This document shows, one piece after another, positions 5,430 to 11,957 of a stretch of DNA of 11,957 nucleotides. This stretch comes from Clostridia bacterium (GTDB lineage: Bacteria; Bacillota; Clostridia; Oscillospirales; CAG-272). Position 1 is the stretch's first letter. Every line of letters starts with the position of its first letter. The stretch lies in NCBI GenBank assembly GCA_017408535.1, contig JAFQUL010000080.1, forward strand, positions 1 to 11,957, read 5' to 3'. Below the pieces are notes generated by a model, which was given only the letters and a program-made list of their open reading frames with translations, made no database searches and was not told the DNA's origin. The position numbers and the translations under genes were made by a program.

Positions 5430-8400
5430 GCGAGCTGTTTTTCAAGATCCTGAATATGAGCATATCGGCAAGCTTTCTTATTCCCGCAGTGCTTTTGATA
5501 CGTTTGGTATTTAAGAAAGCACCCAAGTGGGTAAACGTACTGCTTTGGGGGATAGTTGCTCTGCGTCTCATTCTTCCCTTTTCTATCGAGAGTGAACTCA
5601 GCTTACTTCCGGAGTCAGACTGGGTAAAGGAAGAGGCGATTCAGCCATCGCAACCAAGTATTGACGAGATAATCGTTCCCGATACTATCGTGACCGCCCC
5701 CGATAACGGACCCGGTAATACCGTAATAATACAACCGAGTGAGCCGAATATCGTTATAAACAAGGGGGTAAGCCTTCCCACTGTTTTATCTTATGTATGG
5801 CTTTCCGGTATTGCCCTGCTCCTTATATATACCGCCGTCAGCTATGGTAAGCTCCGCGCAGCGGTAAGAGAAGCAGTTATTATGAAGGATGAAACATACG
5901 GCGGCAAGATATATATGAGCGAAAATATTCCCTCTCCATTTGTTCTCGGTGTTCTGCGTCCCGGTATATATCTTCCCTACCGCACCTCCCCAAAGGACAT
6001 AAGCCACGTTATCGCCCATGAGAGGGCACATATCCGCAGAAAAGACCATCTTTGGAAGCCGCTTGGCTTTATTCTGCTGGCGGTGCATTGGTTTAATCCT
6101 CTTATGTGGCTTTGCTACATTCTGCTCTGCCGCGATATTGAGATGGCCTGCGACGAGAAGGTCATAAAGACCCTTGAGAACACCGACCGTGCAGATTACT
6201 CGGAGGCTCTCCTCAACTGCAGTGTCAACCGCCGTGTTATTGCCGCCTGCCCCTTGGCCTTCGGTGAGGTAGGAGTAAAAAGCAGGGTAAAGTCGGTGCT
6301 GAACTACAAAAGACCTGCATTCTGGATAATTGCAGCCGCCATCACGGTAAGTATTGTCCTTGCGGTGTGCTTTCTTACTAATCCGAAAAAGGACAGCGGC
6401 ACGCTTGAATACATCGGCAGTCAAAGCAGTATTTCAGGCATTGAAGGTGTGAAGTTTGAGATCATTTCGGCAGAACTGTCCGCCCCCGATCCTTTCCTTG
6501 AAGTACGTATTACAAATGAGTCTGATAAGGGCATTATTTACGGCGGAGACTTTTATATCTACCAAAAGATAGACGGGAAATTCGAGAACTGCAGTATTGA
6601 TAAAGACAGAGTGTGGCATTTGGTAGCTCACGAGGTAACTCCCGGAAAATCAAGCACGTTCAAGCTTAAGCTTAACGGCTTTATAATGACAGAGCCCGGT
6701 GAATACAGAATTGAAAAGACACTCATCGTAAACAAAGATACCGACCCAAAATATAAAGCCGCAATAGAATTTGAACTTGAAAAGGGTGTTGATGCGATCT
6801 CCGTTCACACATTTGAGGCAGAGGAGATAGTTTACATAGGCGGCACTTACTCCTTTGTACAAACTATAGAAAACACACCGGCTTATATGCTTATAAACGG
6901 GATGCAACTGATAGAAAAGCGAAGCGGGATCGTTGGAGAGATGATAGGTTCATTTGAGGAAATAACCATCAGCAAAAACAGTTTTGATTCACGCTTTTCT
7001 TCTTCGGCAGAATGCTGGGCGGAAGGTTACAGTACCGAAACAATAAAGCAAAATAACAAGCGCATCTGGCAGCTGTGTGCCGCAAAGGAAAATGATATCT
7101 CCGAGCTCTTCGTTTTGCTTGAGCAGAATGACGGCAGTTTTTATCTGGGTTACGGCTACTATAACGCAGGTACTGATTTTCCCGTCAATCCCGATGACTC
7201 ACACATAAGATGGCTCTACCGTCTCAAAAAGGTGGACAAACTGTCTGACGGCTCCACCGAGAGCACCGGACTTAAAGAGGTCAATTTAAGCCAGCTCCGT
7301 GACACCCACCCGCATCTCTTTAACATTTCTACTGACGGCGGTCTTACCGTTTATATATGGCAGATGGCTGAGGGGTACTATGAGTGCCATCTGGCAAACA
7401 CCTTCCTTGAAGCAATATCCGACAATAGCTTTGCCTATCCGATAGGCTCGGTCACAATAGCTGAAATGCGCGCTATTCTCACCACCTATGAAATAGACCG
7501 GAAGGATATTACCCTTCACCCCGTCAATAACCCTCTGTCAAGCTATCATTACGTTATTGACGATGAATACAGAAGAAATATCTATTCCCTTTTCTGGGGA
7601 GAGGAAATGCTCGAAGACACTCCGACCGCAGACGTCTACGATCCCTCACAGCCGCCGAAGCTTACCGTTCTCTGCGGCAACAACAGCACTGCGGCAGTTA
7701 TGGGGACCACGTCCTGGACCTTTAAGACAGGTGACGGTACAGCGGCAGTACTTGAAGGCGATTCGGCACACCCTCTTGACAGACTTGATTATCTTTTGCC
7801 TTTATCTCTCAGGATAGACGATAGGGACAAAGCAAGCAATGCGTTGCGTCTTATCTTTGAGATCTCTCCCGACAGCTTTGAGGTCAATTCATGGTTTATC
7901 GGCACAAACGGAGAGATCAAGTCCTTTGACAGCGAGACAACCGGTAAAGCTATAATACTTAACCCTGCACCCGAGCCCTGCATATATGAAGTTGTTGCAC
8001 ATTGGACTGAAGGCAGAAATTACAGCGGTACTGTCAGATATGCCTTTTGTGTAGAAGAGAAAAGAGAACCGGACTCTTCTTCGGAGTACGATGCATACGG
8101 TATAAAGACGGATATTCTTTTCCGTGATGCAAATAACTTTGAGCTGTCAATCGAGCGTGACAGCACTACCATGTCAAATTACCTATACAGCTTTTCACCA
8201 GAATACACCGTCAGAGCCGTCACTCAGGACAGAGAAACTATTTCTCTTTCCGACTATATGTACATATCCGGACATGAGGATTACACAGAGCCGGATATAG
8301 CCTGGGATGACGTGCTGTATACTCTGAAGCCCGGAGAAAAAATAGTAATGCACGGAAACTTAAGCGTTACCTACGGAGAGCTTCCCGCCGGCAACTACGT

Positions 8401-8482
8401 GATATGCAAGGCGATCACTCAAAAAACAGACGGAACAGAAGCGGATTTTATTATCACAGTTCCCTTTTCCGTTGCTGGCTGA
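5426..8482 (+). CDS. M56 (BlaR1-like) membrane metalloprotease with large modular ectodomain
   Basis: This encodes 1018 residues. The ATG overlaps the blaI stop, with AAAGGAGGA at 5412-5420. The protease half has membrane helices at about 7-28, 36-51, 118-139, 211-230 and 299-317. Its zinc site HERAH is at residues 198-202, followed by DIEMACDE (237-244), which supplies the third ligand as in BlaR1/MecR1. After the last helix about 700 residues lie outside the cell, and I divide them into modules: an Ig-like domain (about 337-452, with ITNESDKGIIYGGDFYIY and PGEYRIEK), a second module (455-600), a third (617-735), a WTFKTGDGT...VAHWTEGRNYSGTVRYAF module (about 745-877) and a second Ig-like domain (about 890-1018, YTLKPGEK...PAGNYVI). 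BlaR1 is about 600 residues and ends in a penicillin-binding domain, which I do not see here, so the ligand is unknown. It presumably inactivates the BlaI partner upon sensing. Confidence 0.9.
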   Translation: MSELFFKILNMSISASFLIPAVLLIRLVFKKAPKWVNVLLWGIVALRLILPFSIESELSLLPESDWVKEEAIQPSQPSIDEIIVPDTIVTAPDNGPGNTVIIQPSEPNIVINKGVSLPTVLSYVWLSGIALLLIYTAVSYGKLRAAVREAVIMKDETYGGKIYMSENIPSPFVLGVLRPGIYLPYRTSPKDISHVIAHERAHIRRKDHLWKPLGFILLAVHWFNPLMWLCYILLCRDIEMACDEKVIKTLENTDRADYSEALLNCSVNRRVIAACPLAFGEVGVKSRVKSVLNYKRPAFWIIAAAITVSIVLAVCFLTNPKKDSGTLEYIGSQSSISGIEGVKFEIISAELSAPDPFLEVRITNESDKGIIYGGDFYIYQKIDGKFENCSIDKDRVWHLVAHEVTPGKSSTFKLKLNGFIMTEPGEYRIEKTLIVNKDTDPKYKAAIEFELEKGVDAISVHTFEAEEIVYIGGTYSFVQTIENTPAYMLINGMQLIEKRSGIVGEMIGSFEEITISKNSFDSRFSSSAECWAEGYSTETIKQNNKRIWQLCAAKENDISELFVLLEQNDGSFYLGYGYYNAGTDFPVNPDDSHIRWLYRLKKVDKLSDGSTESTGLKEVNLSQLRDTHPHLFNISTDGGLTVYIWQMAEGYYECHLANTFLEAISDNSFAYPIGSVTIAEMRAILTTYEIDRKDITLHPVNNPLSSYHYVIDDEYRRNIYSLFWGEEMLEDTPTADVYDPSQPPKLTVLCGNNSTAAVMGTTSWTFKTGDGTAAVLEGDSAHPLDRLDYLLPLSLRIDDRDKASNALRLIFEISPDSFEVNSWFIGTNGEIKSFDSETTGKAIILNPAPEPCIYEVVAHWTEGRNYSGTVRYAFCVEEKREPDSSSEYDAYGIKTDILFRDANNFELSIERDSTTMSNYLYSFSPEYTVRAVTQDRETISLSDYMYISGHEDYTEPDIAWDDVLYTLKPGEKIVMHGNLSVTYGELPAGNYVICKAITQKTDGTEADFIITVPFSVAG

Positions 8483-8499
8483 GATATTCAGACATAGTA

Positions 8500-8539
8500 A
8501 AAAGAAGGTATTCCCGATTTAGCGGGAATACCTTCTTTT
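8500..8539. terminator. Bidirectional terminator between the M56 and RNase J genes
   Basis: A perfect 17-bp stem (8500-8516 with 8523-8539, core GAAGGTATTCCCG/CGGGAATACCTTC) has a 6-nt loop and is flanked by A and T runs on both sides. It serves the M56 operon on the plus strand and RNase J on the minus strand, whose stop codon at 8541-8543 is one base from the hairpin. Confidence 0.93.
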
Positions 8540-8540
8540 A

Positions 8541-10205
8541 TCATACCTCCATTATTATGGGGAGGATCATAGGCTTACGCTTGGTCTTTGAGTACAAGAA
8601 CTTGGAGAGGTCGTTTTTGACCTTTGTCTTCATCTGCATCCAGTCGTCAACACCTGAGAGCAGACAGTCGCCCAGCGACTCTGCACAGAGGGCGCGTACC
8701 TCCTCCATCAGCTCCTCAGATTCTCTTACGTAAACGAATCCGCGGGAGATAACGTCGGGACCGGAAATGATCTCCATCTCGTCGGTATTTACTGTAGCAA
8801 CTATTGCAATAAGACCGTCCTGAGCGAGATGACGGCGGTCACGAAGAACGATGTTACCAACGTCGCCCACACCGTAGCCGTCAACCAGCACCTTACCTGC
8901 AGGCACGGTACCGTTAAAGCGGCAGCCGTCAGAATCTATCTCAACTACCTTGCCGATAGAGGAAACGAAAATATTCTGGGGCGGCATACCCATATACTCC
9001 GCAAGCTGCTTGTGGTTTATAAGATGGCGGTACTCGCCGTGAATGGGCATAAAGTACTTAGGACGGGTAAGAGCGTGCATCAGCTTCAGCTCCTCCTGGC
9101 AGGCGTGTCCCGAAACGTGTACCTCTGCGGTAGCATCGTTTACAACTGTTATGCCCCTTCTGTAAAGCTCGTTGATTATCTTACCGATAAGCTTTTCGTT
9201 ACCGGGAATAGGGTTTGCACTGATAACAACCACGTCATTTGAGTCAATAGTTACCTTATCGTGGTCGGAGAATGCCATTCTGTAAAGAGCTGACATAGGC
9301 TCACCCTGGCTGCCGGTGGTTATAAGGGTGATCTGCTCGGGGGGATATCTCTTAATATCGTTTATATCAATGAGCACGCCGCTGGGCACGGTCATATAGC
9401 CGAGACGCACTGCCGCACCTACGATATTCAGCATACTGCGGCCGGTAACGGCTACCTTGCGGCCGTATTTTGCGGAAAGATCGATTATCTGCTGAACACG
9501 GTGAACGTTTGACGAGAAGGTGGCTATTATTATTCTGTTCTTCTGATACTCACGGAGCAGAAGCTCAAAGGAGGTACCTACCTTCTTCTCAGAGGGAGTA
9601 AAGCCGGGACGCTCAGCATTTGTGGACTCGCACATAAGCATAAGCACTCCCTCGCGGCCAAGCTCTCCGAGACGGGTAAGATCCATCATTTCTCCCTGAA
9701 CGGGGGTGATATCCAGCTTGAAGTCACCGCTGTGAACGATAGTGCCGAGAGGTGTGTGAAGTGCGATACAGCAGGCATCCGCTATAGAGTGGTTAACGTG
9801 AATAAACTCAGCCTCAAAGCAACCGAGCTTGATCCTGTCCCCTGCCTCAACGCAGTTGAGCATCGGCTTTTCATCATAGCTGTGCTCAAGCAACTTATTC
9901 TCAAGTATACCGAGAGTGAGACGGGTACCGTACACGGGAGGACTGATGGTCTTGAGCACGTAAGGCAAAGCACCTATATGGTCCTCATGACCGTGGGTGA
10001 GGAGTATTCCTCTTATTTTGTCTCTGTTTTTCTCAAGATACGTTATATCCGGGATAACAAGGTCTATTCCCAGCATATCTTCATCGGGGAATCCGAGACC
10101 GCAGTCAATTACGATTATATCGTTGCCGTACTCGATGCAGGTAAGGTTTTTACCGATCTCACTGAGACCGCCGAGCAGGGCAATTTTCAGTTTTCCTTTT
10201 GCCAA
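8541..10205 (-). CDS. rnj: Ribonuclease J
   Basis: This encodes 554 residues, the usual RNase J1 length. RNase J is a metallo-beta-lactamase/beta-CASP enzyme with 5'-3' exonuclease and endonuclease activity in mRNA turnover and rRNA maturation, in the cytoplasm and often with RNase Y and other degradosome partners. The metal-binding motif HGHEDH is at residues 71-76, with HVNHSIAD (136-143) and HSGDFKLD (158-165). Beta-CASP elements include STNAERPG (194-201) and HVSGHA (363-368), followed by KYFMPIHGEYRHL (383-395). The C-terminal domain ends KRKPMILPIIMEV. The start is TTG at 10203-10205: AAAGGAG (10213-10219) lies 7 nt upstream on the minus strand and the protein then begins (M)AKGKLKIALLGG, as in homologues. 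It has its own promoter and a ~210-nt leader. Whether it is the J1 or J2 paralogue cannot be decided here. Confidence 0.95.
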   Translation of the reverse strand: MAKGKLKIALLGGLSEIGKNLTCIEYGNDIIVIDCGLGFPDEDMLGIDLVIPDITYLEKNRDKIRGILLTHGHEDHIGALPYVLKTISPPVYGTRLTLGILENKLLEHSYDEKPMLNCVEAGDRIKLGCFEAEFIHVNHSIADACCIALHTPLGTIVHSGDFKLDITPVQGEMMDLTRLGELGREGVLMLMCESTNAERPGFTPSEKKVGTSFELLLREYQKNRIIIATFSSNVHRVQQIIDLSAKYGRKVAVTGRSMLNIVGAAVRLGYMTVPSGVLIDINDIKRYPPEQITLITTGSQGEPMSALYRMAFSDHDKVTIDSNDVVVISANPIPGNEKLIGKIINELYRRGITVVNDATAEVHVSGHACQEELKLMHALTRPKYFMPIHGEYRHLINHKQLAEYMGMPPQNIFVSSIGKVVEIDSDGCRFNGTVPAGKVLVDGYGVGDVGNIVLRDRRHLAQDGLIAIVATVNTDEMEIISGPDVISRGFVYVRESEELMEEVRALCAESLGDCLLSGVDDWMQMKTKVKNDLSKFLYSKTKRKPMILPIIMEV

Positions 10206-10416
10206 CTTAAATCTCCTTTCATACTTTTGATTCTAAAAATGCAGTATTTTTTACGTAACAAAACCGCTGTGACAGCAAAAACTGCACAGCAAAACAAAGC
10301 CTGTCCTAAAACAAGCCGAACACGGTCCGATATTCGATTTTATATATATACCCCGCCTCAACGACCATGCGGAATATAAATTAAAGCTGAAGATCAGCAC
10401 GATTCCATATTTATAC
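10206..10416 (-). other. Long 5' leader of the RNase J mRNA
   Basis: If transcription starts about 7 nt after the -10 at 10423-10428, the leader is about 210 nt. It holds a short stem GCTGA/TCAGC near its 5' end and a GCTGTG...CACAGC pairing nearer the coding region. I do not recognise a riboswitch or T-box. A 20-codon ATG frame (10306-10368) lies inside but has no ribosome binding site. Confidence 0.45.
10213..10219 (-). promoter_or_regulatory. Ribosome binding site that fixes the TTG start of RNase J
   Basis: Minus-strand AAAGGAG is followed by 7 nt and then TTG (10203-10205). No in-frame ATG lies at a better distance, so the rare TTG start is well supported. Confidence 0.8.
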
Positions 10417-10422
10417 AGTTAT

Positions 10423-10451
10423 ATTATATCACAAAAAATTTCCCGAGTCAA
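10423..10451 (-). promoter_or_regulatory. Sigma-A promoter of RNase J
   Basis: Read on the minus strand, TTGACT (10446-10451) is followed by exactly 17 nt and a perfect TATAAT (10423-10428), preceded by TGTGA. The -35 lies 4 bp beyond the stop codon of the upstream gene (10456-10458). Confidence 0.85.
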
Positions 10452-10455
10452 CCAC

Positions 10456-10749
10456 CTAAGAGAAGAGACGGCAGAGAATAAAGATAAGAAATGATATTAC
10501 ACCCGAGGATGCGGCACCGAGAGAAAACAGGATAAGCGCACCTCGTCTTTTCCGCTTTCGCTTATCAGAGGACGGTCTTCTCTCCCCCAGACGGTTATTC
10601 TCAAGTATCCTCCGCGCCTCCCGTACCATATCGGTCTCGCTTGCTCTGAGTGCCGCCTTCCCCGGTCTGATAATAAAATACGCTTCCTCAAAAAGATCGC
10701 TACCGGTATCCCTTAAATGTATTATCTTTTTCTGACAGCCCTTAACCAT
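10456..10749 (-). CDS. Small tail-anchored protein upstream of RNase J
   Basis: This encodes 97 residues from the ATG at 10747-10749, chosen because AGAGG (10757-10761) lies 7 nt upstream. The longer in-frame start at 10815 has no ribosome binding site and adds an unlikely N-terminus. The soluble part begins MVKGCQKKIIHLRDTGSDLFEEAYFIIRPGK, a pattern (KDTG...FEEAYFVLR-like) that I associate with conserved but unnamed small clostridial proteins. It contains a likely helix (TDMVREARRILENNR, about 40-54), then a very basic patch (DKRKRKRRG, about 63-71) and one C-terminal membrane helix (about 72-94) ending in RLFS. The basic patch before the helix predicts the soluble part stays in the cytoplasm. 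It is followed directly by the RNase J promoter with no terminator between, so some transcripts may run through both genes. Function unknown. Confidence 0.72.
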   Translation of the reverse strand: MVKGCQKKIIHLRDTGSDLFEEAYFIIRPGKAALRASETDMVREARRILENNRLGERRPSSDKRKRKRRGALILFSLGAASSGVISFLIFILCRLFS

Positions 10750-10910
10750 TTCGTTACCTCTTTTTTTGACTTTAAGGATATTATTGCCACATGGATATAA
10801 GATATTCAGTAACACTTCCTTCTTCTCTTCCCTACATTCTATGCTTTATAATCAGCAAAAATTACCCAAAGAATTCGACAGATACTTTCCTTTCACACGA
10901 AAAATAGCTA

Positions 10911-10939
10911 TTGTAATTTAGCAAAAAATACTGTATAAT
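10911..10939 (+). promoter_or_regulatory. Sigma-A promoter of smpB-ssrA
   Basis: TTGTAA (10911-10916), a 17-nt spacer and a perfect TATAAT (10934-10939) give a predicted start near 10946, about 26 nt before the smpB start codon. No other promoter is evident before ssrA. Confidence 0.82.
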
Positions 10940-10971
10940 ATAAAGGAGATCGGCTTGAGAGGAGGGATACC

Positions 10972-11448
10972 GTGGCTGAGAAGAAAAACGGCGGCAATAA
11001 GATCATTGCCCAGAACAAAAAGGCTTATCACGATTATTTCGTGGAAGACAAATACGAGGCAGGTATCGCTCTGTTCGGTACTGAGGTAAAGTCCCTCAGA
11101 GCCGGTGCGGTAAACCTTAAGGACTGCTACTGCAAGATCGACAAGGGTGAGCTTTTCGTCCTCGGTATGCATATCAGCCCTTACGAAAAAGGTAATGTGT
11201 TCAACAGAGATCCCCTTCGCGTGCGCAAGCTCCTTATGCACAAAAAGGAGATCATCAGGCTGATGTCAAAAATCGGCCAGCAGGGGCTGACGCTGATTCC
11301 TCTTTCTCTTTACTTTTCCGGCTCAAGAGTCAAGGTAGAGCTTGGGCTCTGCCGCGGTAAGAAGCTGTACGATAAGCGTGAGACCGCCGCCAAGAAGGAC
11401 GCCGCAAGAGAGATCGAGAGAGCATCCCACGACAGAAACAAGTATTAA
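10972..11448 (+). CDS. smpB: SsrA-binding protein SmpB
   Basis: This encodes 158 residues, the normal length. SmpB binds the tRNA-like domain of tmRNA and places it in the A site of stalled ribosomes for trans-translation. The start is GTG at 10972, with GGAGGG (10961-10966) 5 nt upstream. Family segments are clear: the N-terminal NKKAYHDYFVEDKYEAGIAL, GTEVKSLR (36-43), the AVNLKDCYC strand, HISPYEKGN (67-75), then the DPLRVRKLLMHKKEI and LIPLSLYF strands, and VKVELGLCRGKKLYDKR. The C-terminal basic tail (DKRETAAKKDAAREIERA) is the part that enters the mRNA channel. The gene ends only 3 nt before the 5' end of mature tmRNA, so protein and RNA are probably made from one transcript. Confidence 0.97.
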   Translation: MAEKKNGGNKIIAQNKKAYHDYFVEDKYEAGIALFGTEVKSLRAGAVNLKDCYCKIDKGELFVLGMHISPYEKGNVFNRDPLRVRKLLMHKKEIIRLMSKIGQQGLTLIPLSLYFSGSRVKVELGLCRGKKLYDKRETAAKKDAAREIERASHDRNKY

Positions 11449-11451
11449 CGC

Positions 11452-11799
11452 GGGGGCGTAAAGGTTTCGACGGGGATTTTGAGGTACGGTAAGCGGGTAG
11501 AGATGGATGACCTCTTAAAAATATCCAAACTTAAAATTAAACGCTAACAATAAAGTAGCTATCGCTGCCTAAGTGCAGCCATCCTGCGTGAGAGTATCGC
11601 GGCTCACGTTCGGGTGTCATTTCAGCGGTGAACGTGCACAGCCCTTTAGCTTTTGAAGCTGTCATGAAGAAAAAAGCTACCGACGGTATACCCTGTTTAC
11701 CGGGGATACCACTCGGGAATCCTAATAGATAAACTGCACCCGGAGAAAGCTGTATCAAGAGATTTTCGGACGCGGGTTCGACTCCCGCCGCCTCCACCA
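11452..11799 (+). ncRNA. ssrA: Transfer-messenger RNA (tmRNA)
   Basis: The 348-nt one-piece tmRNA has a 5' end GGGGGCG (11452-11458) that pairs with CGCCTCC (11789-11795) to form the 7-bp acceptor stem. The G-U pair at position 3 (11454 with 11793) is the alanine identity element. CCA (11797-11799) is encoded. The T arm is GCGGG/CCCGC (11772-11776, 11784-11788) with loop TTCGACT. The conserved 5' stretch GTAAAGGTTTCGACGGGG is present. The tag frame starts at GCT 11543 and ends at TAA 11570-11572, encoding ANNKVAIAA, which with the charged alanine gives a 10-residue tag. The stop lies in a GCTGC/GCAGC hairpin, as in other tmRNAs. It rescues ribosomes stalled on broken mRNA together with SmpB. 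Confidence 0.97.
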
Positions 11800-11803
11800 A
11801 AAA

Positions 11804-11842
11804 GAAACGACAATTTTCGACAGAAGATTGTCGTTTCATTTT
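11804..11842 (+). terminator. Terminator of smpB-ssrA
   Basis: An 11-bp stem (GAAACGACAAT at 11804-11814, ATTGTCGTTTC at 11827-11837) with a 12-nt loop is followed by ATTTTG. The T-run is short (4 T), and the sequence immediately after may belong to the end of an insertion sequence. Confidence 0.8.
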
Positions 11843-11870
11843 GTTCGAAACTTGTCAAGATTAATGGACA
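11842..11870. repeat. Possible terminal inverted repeat of an IS3-family element
   Basis: Beyond the transposase stop codon the sequence reads TGTTCGAAACTTGTCAAG and then TTAATGGACA. IS3-family ends usually start TG and often carry a GGACA-like motif at this distance. The other end lies outside the window, so the repeat cannot be confirmed. Confidence 0.35.
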
Positions 11871-11957
11871 GATAGAAGAGTGAAAAAATGATTAGGAGCA
11901 TAATAATCAATGCCGGAATGCAATCTATCTGAATTGTAATAAAGTTCGATATAGTCA
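11861..11957 (-). mobile_element. IS3-family transposase, C-terminal end (cut by window edge)
   Basis: On the minus strand, from 11956 down to a TAA at 11861-11863, a frame encodes 31 residues beginning DYIELYYNSDRLHSGIDYY and ending APNHFFTLLSVH. This matches the extreme C-terminus of the IS3-family integrase-type transposase (OrfB, rve domain), whose typical form is YIxxYNxxRxHSxLxYxxPxxF: YI, YN, R, HS and P are all present in the right order and spacing. The rest of the gene lies beyond the right edge, so it cannot be said whether the copy is intact. DDE catalytic residues would be upstream, except that the final Glu of the triad normally precedes this segment. It lies just beyond the tmRNA terminator. 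Confidence 0.8.

Noticed and set aside
5786..6424. Minus-strand 212-codon open frame inside the M56 gene
   Set aside because: Antisense to the catalytic domain coding sequence, with the composition of a shadow frame and no family resemblance.
6653..7732. STFK (residues 410-413), SDN (665-667) and KTG (767-769) in the M56 protein, resembling the SxxK, SxN and KTG motifs of penicillin-binding domains
   Set aside because: They are in the right order but lie in three different beta modules, with a gap of about 255 residues between the first two. STFK sits in an Ig-like strand and KTG in a WTFKTGDGT segment typical of another module. Chance matches.
8829..9242. Plus-strand open frames inside the RNase J gene (also at 9732-10379 and 9997-10230)
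   Set aside because: Shadows of a well-conserved gene in other frames; none has a good ribosome binding site or a recognisable protein pattern.
10306..10368. 20-codon ATG frame in the RNase J leader (minus strand)
   Set aside because: No ribosome binding site upstream, A/T-biased composition, and no reason to expect translation. Kept only as a note for a possible leader peptide.
10750..10815. N-terminal extension of the small tail-anchored protein to the ATG at 10813-10815
   Set aside because: No ribosome binding site there, whereas AGAGG is well placed for the ATG at 10747-10749.
11537..11839. Minus-strand 100-codon open frame across the tmRNA
   Set aside because: It is antisense to ssrA and its terminator. 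The Val-Glu-Pro-Ala-Ser-rich peptide comes from the complement of the T arm and acceptor end, a known type of false gene call.
1..11957. CRISPR array, tRNA or rRNA genes, prophage or toxin-antitoxin module
   Set aside because: No regularly spaced repeats, no cloverleaf other than the tmRNA tRNA-like domain, and no phage or toxin-antitoxin protein signatures were seen.

Overview
The window looks like chromosomal DNA of a low-to-moderate-GC Gram-positive Clostridia member, most likely Oscillospiraceae/Ruminococcus-like. This is inferred from strong AGGAGG-type ribosome binding sites, sigma-A promoters with 17-bp spacers, GTG and TTG starts, the RNase J and SmpB/tmRNA genes, and M56/BlaI and ECF-sigma loci of a style common in that group. 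No database was searched.

Layout, left to right. Positions 1-308 hold no convincing gene but carry two hairpins. A minus-strand polytopic membrane protein (309-1196) is divergent from a plus-strand nitroreductase-family flavoprotein (1355-1864). A terminator follows, then a four-gene plus-strand operon (2043-4914): an ECF-type sigma factor, a translationally coupled single-pass membrane protein that is probably its anti-sigma partner, a membrane-anchored extracytoplasmic protein with a C-terminal KPVIYLYP module, and a small four-helix membrane protein. A strong terminator closes it. Next is a BlaI-type repressor and M56 (BlaR1-like) metalloprotease pair (5058-8482) with an ATGA overlap, led by a sigma-A promoter carrying two perfect CTCTAA-N4-TTAGAG palindromes. 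The M56 protein is about 1018 residues long because of a large modular ectodomain that does not look like a penicillin-binding domain. A 17-bp bidirectional hairpin separates it from the minus-strand RNase J gene (8541-10205, TTG start). RNase J is preceded by a roughly 210-nt leader with its own sigma-A promoter and by a small tail-anchored protein gene (10456-10749). On the plus strand lie smpB (10972-11448) and, only 3 nt later, ssrA/tmRNA (11452-11799) with its terminator. The last ~115 bases contain the C-terminal end of an IS3-family transposase on the minus strand.

Functionally, the centre of the window holds two adjacent signal-transduction cassettes: ECF sigma with a membrane partner, and BlaI with an M56 protease. 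Both place large uncharacterised beta-rich modules outside the membrane, so a cell-envelope sensing role is likely, but the signals are unknown. The right third is housekeeping RNA metabolism and ribosome rescue, with a mobile element at the tmRNA 3' side. The most notable points are the modular M56 sensor with twin operators, the ECF operon with a probable self-type promoter and 5' stem-loop, the 3-nt smpB-ssrA junction, and the IS3 fragment that was not called as an ORF.
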